Shown here piece by piece: positions 1 through 12,909 of a DNA stretch of 64,000 nt. The position numbers were made by a program, and so were the translations under genes. The DNA is from Chondrilla cf. caribensis (lineage: Eukaryota; Porifera; Demospongiae; Chondrillida; Chondrillidae). Below the pieces are notes generated by a model. The model saw nothing but the letters and a program-made list of their open reading frames with translations. It searched no databases and had not been told where the DNA came from. Position 1 is the stretch's first letter; every line of letters starts with the position of its first letter. Where the stretch lies: the NCBI GenBank assembly GCA_964020155.1, contig OZ026569.1:1435471-1499470 (forward strand). The letters are read 5' to 3'.

Positions 1-454
1 GCTACAATTATGCAGGTATTCATTTTATAAATATATAGCAAATTTAGCGAGTGATGTAAAATATCATATCATGATTATTAATCACATTGGCATATAAATG
101 AGTATATATGTACGAAACATATATACATTATAATTAATATTAATTGTTATTTTAATTAAGTACACATATTAACACAACCATTTCTATCATATACTCATAT
201 TTATTCATATAATTGTCCACTGCAATATTATGTGCACATATGTATGACATTGTATTGTCACATTGTCATTATTATTTTTACGTTCCTCTATAATAATATT
301 ATTATTATGCATATATCCTTAATGTATCAAATGACTCCACAACTTTATTCATTAATACCATTGTACTACAATTGCATTACAAATTCAAATATATATTAAA
401 ATATACTAAAGCTAATTCCTATAGTTATAATATACATGTACTTTATAAGGGGAT
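1..454. other. AT-rich non-coding flank
   Basis: No gene, RNA or element is recognisable here. The sequence is AT-rich with short TTA/ATT runs. It bears no similarity to the matching part of the related gene at 14.3-17 kb, so it lies outside the duplicated block, whose edge is near position 504. Confidence 0.6.
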
Positions 455-1888
455 TTAAATTGCATTAGTCATCTTATCCACAAGACCGGTACAAATTGCA
501 ATAAGAACATCAACAGACTCTTCATGTTTAAGCAGAATTTCAATAGCGGGTACATCGTTGAACTGTGCTGCAAGATGTATTGGCATGAATCCAGATTTTC
601 CATTACAACTGGATATGTGACACCCAATACCGATAAGCCTTTCTAGATATACAGGTAAAATAGTGGGAGAAATCTCTTCTCTCTTCTGGTAGTATCGAAT
701 ATGAAGTGCGTGCTCCAACAAACTGCATCTCTGTGGTCCCAGTGAATTGGGATCATAACCACAGTTGACAACGGCTTTCACGAAAGCAAAGAAACCTTTA
801 ATATTTGCCTCTATCACAGGTGCCAAATGATCCGTGTCTTCACATGGTTCAGTGGGAGAAAGCCCTGCATCAATGAGGGGCTTAACTACACTGGAAGACC
901 CAAACTTTGCAGCAAGGGACAAAGCTGTACATGTGCAAGACGGGCCATAATCCTTATTCGAACACAACGGATCAGCACCAAGAGCCAGGAGTTTCTCAAT
1001 GACAGCTCTATGATCATAAACGGCAGCAGTATGGAGGGGTAAGTCACAGATATCCTCATAATAGACTTTATTCGCGGTGGCTCCCGCTTTGACTAGAGTG
1101 GAAATGACATGGAAACTACCATGTGTTGTTGCCTCACAAAGAGCTCTGTGTGCTCCAGCGGTAGTGGGGTCGTATTCTTTCCTCGTTGTTATAGCCTTCA
1201 CACAGGGGAGGTTCCCGTATTGAGCAGCAATGACAAGTGGTGTGTAAGCTCCTGGCTCATAGGATATGGAGAAGCCAGCATCAATCAAGACTGGAACCAA
1301 TTTGGAAAAACCCATTGCAGCAACTATACAGAGTAAATTACGGGAGGATAGAAATACTGATCCTATACTGGCTCCTTGAGCTAACAGCTCTGTCACACCT
1401 TTCACATCATTCATTACTACAGATAGGAAGAGGGGTGTGAAGTGGTTGGGACCTCCTGGAATGAGTGGTGCATTGATGTTCCTTCCTGAAGAGATGCAAT
1501 TTAAAATCCCTTTCATCTTGGCTTCATTTTCAAGGTTTAAACAGGCTTTGGAATATGATAAGGCATGATCAGTTTCCAACTTGAAAATATGAAAGGGGCG
1601 ATCATCTCTTTTTTGATGATTCAGCAATACTAAAGCTGTCTCCTGACATGCTTCCTGTGCTATTTGGAATGCTGCTATCCCTCCTCCAAATGTTTCATAT
1701 AAGTCACCGTATGTTTGCTCAGTCAGAATAAATTCCAGGCAATCCATGCTTCCTCTGAAAACAGCAACATGGAATGGAGATGCCCCAAATGTTCCTGGAC
1801 GCTTGAATAGGTCAGGAATGACTGATTCCAAATTTTGCAGTGTTTTGACATCATCTTTCCAACATGCCAAGTGAATTTGATTACCCAT
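455..1888 (-). pseudogene. Gene A: 3'-truncated ankyrin-repeat gene
   Basis: The start is placed at the MGNQIHLACW codon (1886-1888) because every paralog in the window starts MGN(K/S/Q)IHLA; the frame runs upstream but without support. The product is about 477 residues of ankyrin repeats with typical TPL.xAA and LLxxGAD motifs. It matches gene A' (from 14346) almost residue for residue up to ESVDV. Just after that, near position 504, the DNA similarity stops and the frame runs on through about 16 unrelated residues to a stop at 455. The second half of the array, the coiled coil and the CARD and death exons are missing. It is most likely a duplication fragment cut at its breakpoint. A short ankyrin-only product remains possible, since the frame is open and its promoter region is conserved. 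Confidence 0.7.
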
Positions 1889-3270
1889 TAATTGTATTCT
1901 GGTAATGTCAGCCTGTAAAAGAATATGGAAGAAATGTGCTGAAGCAGAATCACATGCCAACTGGCACCCACATCACAATTACAGTGTAAAACACATAATT
2001 ATAGCCAATGCAATACATGTACTCTGCAATAATTATGCATACACAACTCAGATTGACAACCTTCAGTATTATAATGTACAATAATATACATACATTAAGA
2101 TTGTAGCTAAGTATACACTTGCTATTGGGTAGCTACTAGCTATTGAAGTGGGGTTTGAACTAGATTCATGATCATCACTTTAACAATCAAGAATATAATA
2201 AGTTCATGGACAAAAACAGACAATGTATACTGTTTCATCCGAGAATGTGTCAAAATAGCTGCAAAATTGCAGAGTATCATTGGAAGGTATATGAAATAAC
2301 CTGATTTAACTAGTAGCTATTTAGCTAGAATCGTACGGTTAAGTGATCAAACATAGACTCGTCTGCTTTTATTGCTAAGTTAAACGTACATTTGGTCACT
2401 CATAAAGTCAATGCCACCCCTCACCTTACTATGCTATGATCAACCACGTCACTTCGAATCTTCAAGAATTCACGGGAACTCGTACAGCTCTTTCTTAGAT
2501 AATGACACGTGACTTAGGCGAGCTGTAATCAGATATTTTATAGGTACACATGCACCCAGCTCACCTCCATATTCGGTAACTATTATGACGTTGCAGGTGC
2601 TACGCTAGCTGGTCACGCTTCCCGTAACCCGAGGCTACAATATTACTACAAGTCTTGCAAGTTATACCCTTTGGATGCTGTAATCAGTACGCTTCGTATC
2701 GGATTATTCAAACCTAAGAAAACGAATTCCGCGTTTCATCAGTTCCGAATCGACGGGCGAGCGGCCTACACCCCTGACTCCCAAGTCAGTATCACACTGG
2801 CCTATAAATTCCGTTGGAGTCCATCGATGAACATCAGGTTAGGTAATAAAATGTTCTGTTGTTACAGTAAAAGTGTGCGTGTGAATGTAAAAGTAATGTC
2901 GATGAACAGATTGTGCATTTGTAGTGTCACTGCGTCCCATCAACACCAGAAATGCTTTAAAACCTTCCATATTAGTCTATGAATAGCTGAACGAATTGTC
3001 TACAGACATTTACATGTGTACTCATTGACAATGTTTTCGTGTTCATTGTGTAGGGCTAGACCTACAATGCACTCCTACTGAGAATGCCTGGGTGAACATG
3101 CTGTAGTAATAGTTTTAGTGAATCCAACATCAATGCATTAATTAAGTTCTTTCTGTTGAGGTATTATTAATAATAATATAGTTTGCATGTAGCCTTCATC
3201 TGTACTGTATTTCCATTTACATATAGGATCCATTGTGACAAAAACAGTTTGAAGACATACTGTACGAACA
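1889..3270. promoter_or_regulatory. Head-to-head intergenic region of genes A and B
   Basis: Genes A (minus) and B (plus) diverge from this 1.38-kb stretch. About 1960-2996 is repeated in inverted orientation at about 13247-14340, upstream of A'. Similarity to A' ends near 2996 and similarity to the B' flank begins near 3040, so a duplication joint lies between. No TATA box or defined transcription start can be assigned. Confidence 0.5.
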
Positions 3271-6200
3271 ATGGGTAATAGCATCCATCTGGCGTATTGG
3301 AGAGGTGATCTGGACTTACTGCAGTTATATACCAATGACGAGTGGCACTCTCCCCACTACCGAAAACCGGGTGTATTCGGAGTACATCCTCAGCATATCC
3401 TTGTTTATCGCAGAAATGATGACTTCTGTGTGTGGTACGATTTATTCTACCACATGGCTGGTGAAGAAGACTTGAATGTGAGTTTTGGTGGTGGTGTGAC
3501 TGCAACAGATTTGGCACTCAGTGATGCCAAAGAGGTGGTGCAGCTAAATTCACAATGGGTAGAAGTTTCAAGCCCCATGATAAAGAAACTAAATTTGTTT
3601 CGAATGTTTTTGAAGCTGCGTCATTTTTATCGGGTTGAAAATTGGAAAGTTATCTTTCAAGAAAGTCACTACGAGTTAGATCGCACTTTCGAATCTTTAC
3701 GTAGGAAAGGCCTGTCAAGAGCTCTATTGCCCTCACTCGAGCCACACAATATCCACAGCACCCTATATCCAGGTGCTCCATCATTCTTTACACCACTGTT
3801 TGTCGCTGTGCTTGCAAATGATCTGCCATTCCTAAAGGCACTCATATCCAAAGGAGCTAAACCCAGCTCACAACCACCTGCACCTGAAGGGAATTATGGC
3901 CTACTCCACCTAGCTGCACGTTTGGGTCATCATTCTCTTATCCGTGTCCTGATAAAAGCAGGTTGCCCTGTCAACGCCAATGCACATCCTTATGAAATAT
4001 CACGCACACCACTCACAATTGCTGCTCACTATGGCAATCTCATGTGTATTAAGGCATTAGCCAACTCCCCGGGGTTTGATTTGCAATCCTCTCAAGGTAC
4101 ATATGCACTGTTTGCTGCAGCACAAGAAGGGCAGTTTCACGTGATCCCAACGTTGGTCAAGCTTGGGTGTAAGGTGGATGAGTGTCCCCATAGCAACGTA
4201 GTCACACCCCTCCATGTGGCTGCCATGGGAGATCACGTTACAGTAGTGGAGACCTTGCTTAAACATGGAGCCGATCAATTTAGGGTAAACAGTCGTGGTG
4301 AGACTGCATTACATTTAGCTGCTGAGCACGATTCTTTTCATGTCATTCAAACCCTTTTAAAATCAGGTTTGTCACCATATGAGTCAGAGGAGATGGTTGG
4401 AGATCAGTTGCTAAACCCTTTTCAAGTAGCTTGTCTACATGGAGCACTAAATGTGCTAAAAGCCTTTACCAGCTCAAATTGCCCTATTCCCAATAGTTTG
4501 CTGCACCTTGCTGTATGGGCACGCTATTATACAAAATCCAATCATTCAATGCCACTAGCTCTAGATCTGTCTAGAAGGATTTCTATACACTTCATTGCTG
4601 AACTAGTTGAATTGGGCTGTAGCGTTACCACTATTGATCACACATCTGAGGTAGGTAGCCTTCCCATTCATTACGCCTCTCATCACAATGATCCAGCAGT
4701 TATTCAGCTTCTGATCGATCTTGGCTGTCCCAAGAATGCATTCACAAGATCCAAGGATGGCTGCAGACTGACCCCCATTCAGGTAGCAGCTGGGTATAAT
4801 TCTGTAGAGGCCATTCGGGTTCTAGCAGCCAATGGCTGTAATGTTGATTTCCACCATCCACTGGAAGATCCTCCCTTACATGTAGCAATTTCGTCTGGGT
4901 CAGTGGAGGCTGTTAGAGCACTACTGGAGCTTGGAGCTAGTTAGAATTTCTGCCAATGCACATGGCCATAGTCTGTAATCGAATTGAAGTGATTGAAATC
5001 CTCCACCAGCATGGTGCCAGTGTGACTGACGTACCTCTATACGGACAGGTACCACATTCGACAGATTGTCAAGTACGAAATAGGGATTTACTAGGTGTTC
5101 TTTATAAGTATGGTGTTAGAGCTGTTGATGATTTTGTTCCTTATAGTGAAATGTCGTCTTTGGCTGAAAAGGCAGCTCATGCACTTTTCAAGCACATGAT
5201 ACTATGTACCTGTGGGAATTCAGTCATGTCTCCTCTTGCATGTGCTGTGCACTACCGTAATCGAGCTGCAGCTAGGAAGCTAATTGAGCTGGGAGCCAAT
5301 GTTAATGCTTTCTCAAAGGTTCCTGAAATAAATCCTCTCGTTCTTGCGTGTATATTGGGGTTTTCAGATATGGTAGAGGATTTGATTGACTTTGGCGCTG
5401 ATTACAGTGAGGTGGATGCTTTAAATTTCCTTCCTATTCACACTGCTATAAAATACAACCACCCAAGTGTTGTGCAGACCCTTATCAATAAAGGGTGTGA
5501 CCCTAATGTGCCAACAATTGTCCGTGGTAAACCCGATTTGACCCCTTTCCAGTTGGCATGTATTATGCGATGTCCGGAAATAGTGCAAATATTACACAAA
5601 TTGGTTCCTGATATCCACCAGCTCACACCAGACCACCTCTCACCCCTGCACCTGGCTAGTGTTGTTCCCGGTGTGGGTTATCCTGCTCCCGATGGGAGTG
5701 TGACCATACACCCGTTGAAAATCAAAGCCGCCCGTCAAGAAGAAACAGTGAAGCTCCTGTTGAAGTACGGTTGTGATGTAAATGCCACCACATTAGATCT
5801 GACCCCGCTAGATTTTGCCATCCACTTTAAATTAGAGAAAGTAGTGTACTTACTCACACAAGCCAGAGGAGAGAGGGGGGACAAGATCAGAGACAGAGAA
5901 GAGATGAAGAGGAGATTTGAATACATTGAGGGGAGACTTGGCAGTCTTAGTCAGAAATTTGATCAGATGGAAGCCAGAATACAGACTCTTGAGGAAAAGC
6001 AGTTGCAGTTCAAATCTGTGCAAAATCCTCCTCACGAAGTGTGTCAACCTACTTTACATGCACATTTAAGTGAGTGTGTTTGCTGTATGTCTTACCTGTA
6101 ACCAAACCTGTACTATTTGCTGTAGTCTCATGTTGTCAGCTCTTCCAAAAAGTAACGGGACTATTCGACATGTGTATGGGTAATAATATGTGACCATGCA

Positions 6201-7367
6201 CATAAACAGGGTCATATTCACGCTCAGTAAACATTTGAGTACGGAGGTGATAAAGAATTTTTGTGTACTTCCAAGGAATTCAAGTTAAAATTGTTCAAAA
6301 TGCATTTATCTAACCTTTTATGGTGTGAGTGTCGTGAATTGGATCTTTTTGTGCAAAAAATGGTATTTTCAAAATGCGTACTACTGGGAATATGCCATTT
6401 TGTGAAAATACGGAGCTATATGAATATAATAGCTTTGACACACTGTACGCTTTGTGATGGCTATTATACAGAATTATACAAGAAAATGGAAATTGCTTGT
6501 TTTCTTGAATGCATACTCTCGAAGTCATCTATTTTCCAATGCCGTAACTTTAAGAACAGAAAAAGATATGAAGCCACCGCTTACATGTACTATTCAACAT
6601 AGCTATGTCCAAGCTTTCGACTGATATCATAAACACAATTTCCGTCATTTGCGTGAATATGACCTTTTCGCATGGACCTTCGCATATTATTGGCAGCAGT
6701 ACTTAGGATCTTCAATGCTAAATGGTGCCTACAATCTTGAGTACAACCAGCATACAACCCTATTCACACCGAATAATCATTACGACTTGTATAATGTCGG
6801 TGCTAAAAATTATAGACCTAAATCATGGCTGAGGCAATTTTCGAAACAGAAAAGCTAGAGACCGGCCACACGTGACTGCATTATACCTGTTGTGCTGTAT
6901 GTGAGGGATCATATTATAGATCCGATATATGTATAGTTATATGTACCTGTCTGTGACTTGGTATAGAATTGAATGTTTTGTGTGCGGTATAGGTATTTCA
7001 TAGGTATTATATACGATGCCATGTTTATATTGCTAGTTTCCATTGTCTTTCCTAGGTGCAAAGGCTCTGGAAAGGTTTCTTAAGAAGTTGTATGAGACGT
7101 TCATGAAAGATGCCGGAGCCAAAGAAGTAGCTTCAGAGTTACGAAGAAGAAAGATCATCCCAGAACATGTTGAGACCAAGATAGAAAGAGCTCTAGACAG
7201 GAAGACAGCAAACGGTCTCCTCTATGACCACCTCTATGCTCAAGGTACCTTCCAAACCCTGGAGATAGTCTGTGAAGTGTTCATTGGAGAACAAGGCTGT
7301 CCGAGAATGAACCAACTTGGAAAGTGGATGAAAGAAGAATTGATGCGTAGACATCATCTTAACTCTT
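3271..7367 (+). pseudogene. Gene B: ankyrin-coiled coil-CARD gene with a 19-nt deletion
   Basis: Exon 1 runs 3271-6069 and starts MGNSIHLAYWRGD. It encodes a long ankyrin array and a C-terminal coiled coil (about 5880-6010, with REEMKRRFEYIEGRLGSL). The donor CATTTAA|GTGAGT leaves phase 1, and exon 2 at 7056-7367 supplies a CARD-like domain. Against its mirror copy B', 19 nt are missing at about 4941, which makes an immediate TAG (4942-4944); the other frame then stays open from about 4956 to the donor. With the 19 nt counted back, the exon length fits phase 1 as in its relatives. After exon 2, splicing to an acceptor at 7665/7666 would create a stop codon across the junction; reading through gives eleven more residues and a stop at 7402. 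It is either a recent pseudogene or an assembly error. Confidence 0.7.
7056..7367 (+). CDS. Gene B exon 2: CARD-like domain
   Basis: The acceptor tttcctag|GTGCAAAGG and donor AACTCTT|gtaagt give a 312-nt exon with phase 1 at both ends. The product (about 104 residues) is helical, with GAKEVASELRRRKIIPEHVE, then ERALDRKTANGLLYDHLYAQ, then FIGEQGCPRMNQLG. The order of a charged helix, an Ile-Pro-Glu turn, a Leu-rich helix, Gly-Thr-Phe and a closing helix resembles a CARD. This is a pattern judgement without a profile search. Confidence 0.7.
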
Positions 7368-7402
7368 GTAAGTTTCTGTGTAAACAGTGTGGGACAAATT
7401 AG

Positions 7403-8883
7403 TTTACTGTGATAAAGTTAGTAGCAAGTGAGGTAGTAATGAACAGGTATCACTACTATTATTGGAGAGAGATTTGACCTTTCAAAGCATAGGTACTCTG
7501 AAAATAGTCCAATGGCGAGAAAGGATTCAGAGTACCTTCATTGAACCAGATTTCTTACCAATCTCCCAACGTTACATTGTGGTCTACATACTTATGTATT
7601 TCAAATCACTTATTTTTCTATCCATAAATAAATTAAAACATACTGTTTCATCTTATTGTTTGCAGGACATTGCAATCTTGTGATGTGTTCTTCTGGAAAA
7701 AAGAGAAGAACACTGCAGAAGCATTCCATTATATATTTTTATAGCCACTTCTACCTGACGCATTAGTGCCTGTGCGTGTCATACAGTAACTATGTAAATT
7801 GTGGTACTGGTGTACATTTAGTGTTGTTGTATGTATGTAAATATACGTATACGTATTATTATACAATAACTAGTGCATGCGCACTACTTAAGATATTTTT
7901 ATATTTTATCCGAACATATTGCATGATCTTATTATATTGAACGAATTAAAATTGTAATATGTACTATTTTCTGTAGATGGAAAAATCATCCAATTTGTCC
8001 CCATGCATATGGAGATACATGATTTTTGCATCACATTATTTCTTAACACGTGTATATACAATGAAATACATACAGCTCTAGAGGGAACGCTATAATAAAT
8101 TAAAAGATTATAATTATTATTCTGAATTTTATATACAAAGAGAAAGGTTGTGTTACAATCTCCAAAGTTAATAATGCTCTACAACTTTATTCCACCCAGG
8201 TATATGCTGGTACATATGATCCACCCAGGTATGCTGGTACGTACATATGATCCACCCAAGTATACTGGTATATATGATCCACCCAGGTAGGCTGGTACAT
8301 ATGATCCACCAAGGTATATATGCTGGTACATATGATCCACCCAGGTGTGCTTGTACATATGATTCACCCAGGTATCCTCGTATGTATGATCCACCCAGGT
8401 ATGCTGATATAGATCATGAACAGAACATATAATTATAGAGTATCTAATATCATTATTATGTCAATTCCATAAATTAAACCAACTATTATGTATGTGACAC
8501 TTGCAATAATCAATGGTATCTTATGTATTCTCCTGTCATACATATCACACATACATAATATTATTATATTGAGATCAAGATCTAGACACCCATACAAGCA
8601 TATAACAACAATTGCAATCCGATACAATTGCAAGAAGAGCAGTTACAAGTTCTAATCATTGCCCACCAAAAGGGACATTGATTGTAAGTAGCTACAGCTC
8701 TAATACTGACTATATAGAACAAAGCAGAACTATAACACATATTATCGTAATTTTAATTTTATAGGATTATTAAACATTATAATAATATATAATATATACT
8801 TGGCTGTACAAAAACAAATTATTAATGATAGGAAAACAGTGACTGTTAAATTATTGTACATCCACTTCAAGGTACGTAGACAG
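7403..8883. other. Convergent 3' region between genes B and D
   Basis: The 3' ends of B (plus) and D (minus) face each other here. It contains the possible terminal exon of B (from 7666), AT-rich sequence and a 27-31-bp minisatellite (8192-8416). The whole stretch is mirrored at 18087-19567. No other gene is visible. Confidence 0.5.
8192..8416. repeat. Minisatellite, 27-31-bp unit, about 8 copies
   Basis: Tandem units read ccacccaggtatgctggtac followed by atatgat, with small indels between units. The same array, with the same variants in the same order, occurs in inverse orientation at 18555-18780. The in-frame translation (WxDHMYQH/GGSYVPxYL) is a by-product of the repeat. Confidence 0.9.
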
Positions 8884-9185
8884 TTATTTGAAAACATCTC
8901 GCTGTATTCTTTCAGCAAGTTGTCCTTTACCAGTTTCCCGGACAACCATGATAAAGAACTCCCAGGAGTGAGGGGCTTCTTCAGTCTCTGTGGATTGTAG
9001 CCAGCTCAGCAGAAGCTTAACTAGTTGAGCGTCAGTTTTTTCACGTGTCCGTTGTATCTGGTCCCAGTCCTCAGTTCGGTCCAGCCATCCTGCTATCACT
9101 GTACCTTCAGAGGCTAGCTCCTTCACATACGGCATTAGGTTCACCAGTTTGAGATCTTTTGTTGGTTTCTTAACCTGAGGTTTAT
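8884..9185 (-). CDS. Gene D exon 3: death-domain exon
   Basis: The acceptor ttctgcag|ATAAACC joins the preceding phase-1 G to restore Asp, and the exon ends at TAA (8884-8886). The roughly 100-residue product has VKELASEGTVIAGWLDRTED, WDQIQRTREKTDAQLVKLLL, SWLQ, SWEFFIMVVRETGKGQLAER. The spacing of the Trp, the LLLSWLQ helix and the GxGQLAERI end fits a death domain. The exon is present only in D and A'. Confidence 0.7.
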
Positions 9186-9435
9186 CTGCAGAATACATTC
9201 ATACAGGTCTCAAATGAATCATGTACAACGCAACATGGTAAGTAGTATGTACGTAGGGAAAGTGTACAAAAACCCAACAATTTATAGTATTGCACATGAA
9301 GCCCACACTGTTGATACTGTACATGTATGTATAAATTTACATAGCAACATGTGTGTAAAGATACCACAAAGTAGGTCTGAGGGTTGTATATTATGATGGG
9401 AAAGTACAATGTACATTAGGCATGTGACAACATAC

Positions 9436-9744
9436 CCAAGGTATTTCTACGAATCAATTCTTCCTTCATTTTTGCTCCTAGTTGGTTCATTCTGGGATAG
9501 CCTCGTTCTCCAATAAACACATTACAGACCTTTTCCAGGGTTGGGAAGTCACCTCGATAGTAGAGGTGTTTATAGAGGATACGATTTGCGTCCTTTGGGT
9601 CCAGAGCTCTTTCTATTTTGGTCTCAACACGTTTTGAAATGATGTGCCTTATTTGTAACTCTTGAGCTACTTCTTCGGCACAAGCATCTTCCATGAAAGA
9701 GTCAGTAAATTGTTCAAGAAAACCTTCAATTGGTTTTTCATTAC
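9436..9744 (-). CDS. Gene D exon 2: CARD-like domain
   Basis: This 309-nt exon lies between acceptor tctgtgtag|GTAATG and donor ACCTTGG|gtatgt, with phase 1 at both ends. The product runs FLEQFTDSFMEDACAEEVAQ, then ISKRVETKIERALDPKDANR, then a FIGERGYPRMNQLG segment. It is a diverged member of the same CARD-like family as exon 2 of B, C, E and F. Confidence 0.75.
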
Positions 9745-9821
9745 CTACACAGAAGAATGAAAGCACAGTAAGTATGTACATACATGTATTGTTGTAGAAT
9801 CGTAGATATGTAGCACCACAC

Positions 9822-10160
<339 letters not shown>

Positions 10161-12909
10161 CACACACGCACACACACAAGCAGCATTAAAACATACACAT
10201 ATACACACACACATAGGCAAAGGCATATAATACCTGTTGTGAACATCTGTACACGGTTAATCCTTTGCATCGATTCTTCCATGTCTTTCATTCGTTGAAT
10301 GGTTTGTGCTTTGAACTCTTGAAGGTCCATAATCTCACTTTCCATGTCGGCCATTGCACTCATCTTGCCATTAAGGTCTTCAATGTGTTGTCTTAGTTCA
10401 TTTTCATCCTTGATTTTTTCCCCCTCTCTCCACCTGCCTTGAACAACATGCTGATAATCAACTCCAAATCGAAAATCACGGCCATATCAAGGGGAGTGAC
10501 GCCTTTTCTGTCCATAGCATTCACGTTACAGTGCTTAATGAGGAATTCCACCGTCAGCTGCTGATTCCTGGCATAAAGCGACCTCTTCTTAGGAGTGTTG
10601 AAGTACGTGTGGTCTTCATTTGCCCATTATCGAGTATTATCAAACCTTCTGGTCGAAGCAGAGCAAGGTGAAGAGGGGATAAGTGGTCGGGTGACAATTC
10701 ATCTATATTGATATTGGGGTTATTGGCAAGGATACGTAGTATCTCTGGACGACAGAGAAGAGCTGCCAATTGAAAGGGAGTGGTCTGGTGAGAAAGGGTC
10801 ACCCATCAGTAGTATAGGCTGAGTGGTATTACATCCACTCTTCACGAGTTCTCTGACTACACTGGCATGACCCACGATAATGGCATCCTGCAATGGGTTC
10901 ATCCCTTCCACAGTCATCATTTCCATACTTGCACCAGCAGCGATCAAATCAGAAACAATGCTAGTAAATCCTGAAGATGCGGCATTGTGGAGAGGTGTCC
11001 GTCCAGTATTCCTGGCATCAATATCGGCACCCAGTTTAATGAGCTCATGGATAGCATTCCGTGCTTCGCACTCTACTGCAACATGTAGAGGCGTTTGGTA
11101 GTAATACTCTGATGCAGCACCAGAATAAGAGCCTGGCGAGAGTGCCTTCAAAATTACTTTCCGCTTTCTGGCTTCTGTGGGCATGCTATCATATATGGCT
11201 GACAAATCTCCGCCATGGAAAACCAGCATCTTTATCATGTCCACTCGATCATAGACAGCAGCAATATGCAGAGGAGTCATTCCACGTTCACCTCTACTGT
11301 TGGGATCTGCTCCAAGGACCAGCAGTTTCCTACACGAATCCATGGCTCCTTGTTGAATGGCAGCATGCAAAGGGGACCAACCATCTGAGTTTCCTACATT
11401 CAAATTTGCACCAGCATTTGCAAGGATTTCAATGATTTGGGGATGATTATGTGCAGCTGCAATACAAATGGGTGTTTCGCATTTTTTTGAATCTGTCCTA
11501 ACAGCAATGTCAACTCTGTGTTTCAGCAAAATTCTTATCGCCTGTATATCATTGAACTGTGCTGCAAGATGCATGGGCTTGAGTCCAGATTGACTACTAC
11601 TTCCTACTACGCTGCAACCTATGGCTATTAGCCTTTCTAGATGTACTGGCGAAATGGTGAGAGGCATCTTTTCTCTTTTCTGGTAGAAACGAACATGAAG
11701 TGCGTGCTCCAACAAACTACATCCCTGTGGTCCTAGCGAGTTGGGATCATAACCACAGTCAACAACGGTTTTCAAAAAAGTACAAAAGCCTTTAACATTT
11801 GCCTCCATCACGGGGGTAACATGCTCATTATCTTCGCACGGTTTGGTGGGAGATAGACCTGCGTCAATGAGGGGCTTAACTACACTGGAACAGTCAAACT
11901 GGGCAGCAAAGGACAAGGCGGTGCATGTACAATACGGGCCATAATACTTATTGGAACAAAATGGATCAGCACCAAGAGCTAGCAACTTTTCAACAACAGC
12001 TCTATGATCGTAAGCGGCAGCAGTATGCAGTGTTACACTCAGGCTTCCCTCACTATCGATATACTTTTCAGACGCTCCTGCTTTCATTAGTGTAGAAATG
12101 ATGTGGAAGTTACCATAATGAGCTGCCTCATGAAGGGCTCTGTGAGCTCCAGCGGTATTGGGGTTGTACTCCTTCCTCGTCGTTATAGCCTTCACACAGG
12201 GGAGGTTTCCGTATTGAGCAGCAATGACAAGTGGTGTGTAAGCTCCTGGCTCATAGGATATGGAGAACCCGTAATCAATTAGGACAGGAATCAATTTGTA
12301 AAAACCAAAAAAGGCAGCCACACAGAGTAAATTATCGTCAACCAGAGCTGTTGTCCCAATATCAGCCCCGTTGCACAATAGCTCTTTCACACCCTTCACA
12401 TAATTCATCACTACACATAGGTAGAGAGGTGTGCAGTAGAGAGGAAGTGCTGGGTGGACTGGTGCATTTATGTTTCTTTTACACACATGCTCTACAATTT
12501 TGGCCATCTTTGCATCAGTCTTGTGATCTGAACAGGGCCTCACATCAGATTGAGGCAGATCATACACAATTTTCAACCAAGAAACATTTACTTTATGACT
12601 ATTAACTTTTTTTTCCTGAACATCTCTAAACAATTTCAACATTGACCTCTGCTGTGTGTCCTTTGCGATTTCCATAGCTGTTATCTGGCCTTCTCCAAAC
12701 GTCTCATCCAAGTCACTAAAATTTAATCTTTCATCAGTATGGTCCAGAATGAATTTCACGCACTTGATACTTCCTCTGAAAACGGCAATGTGCAATGCAG
12801 ATGCCCCGAAAGCACCTGGACGCTTGAAAAGGGTAAGATTTGTCGATTTCAACTTTTGCAAGGTTCTGATATCATCTCTCCAACAGGCCAAGTGAATTTG
12901 ATTACCCAT

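Larger units (their letters stand above)
3040..9480. repeat. Left arm of large inverted duplication
   Basis: This stretch matches 17490-23978 in reverse complement. Seven independent landmarks between 6261 and 9396 pair with mirror positions whose coordinates always sum to 26970, for example 6261/20709, 7043/19927, 8742/18228 and 9214/17756. Across the B reading frame the sum drifts to 26982 because of small indels. Gene B and the 3' part of gene D lie in this arm. Confidence 0.9.

Noticed and set aside
2671..2982. 103-codon plus-strand frame in the A/B promoter
   Set aside because: The homologous stretch near 13560 has a stop in the same frame, so the frame is not conserved; no known domain.
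6261..6602. 113-codon frame identical to one at 20368-20709
   Set aside because: Identity comes from the inverted duplication; it lies in the intron between the ankyrin and CARD exons and has no recognisable domain.
8179..8394. Frame with WVDHMYQH repeats and its mirror at 18576-18791
   Set aside because: It is a translation of the 27-31-bp minisatellite.
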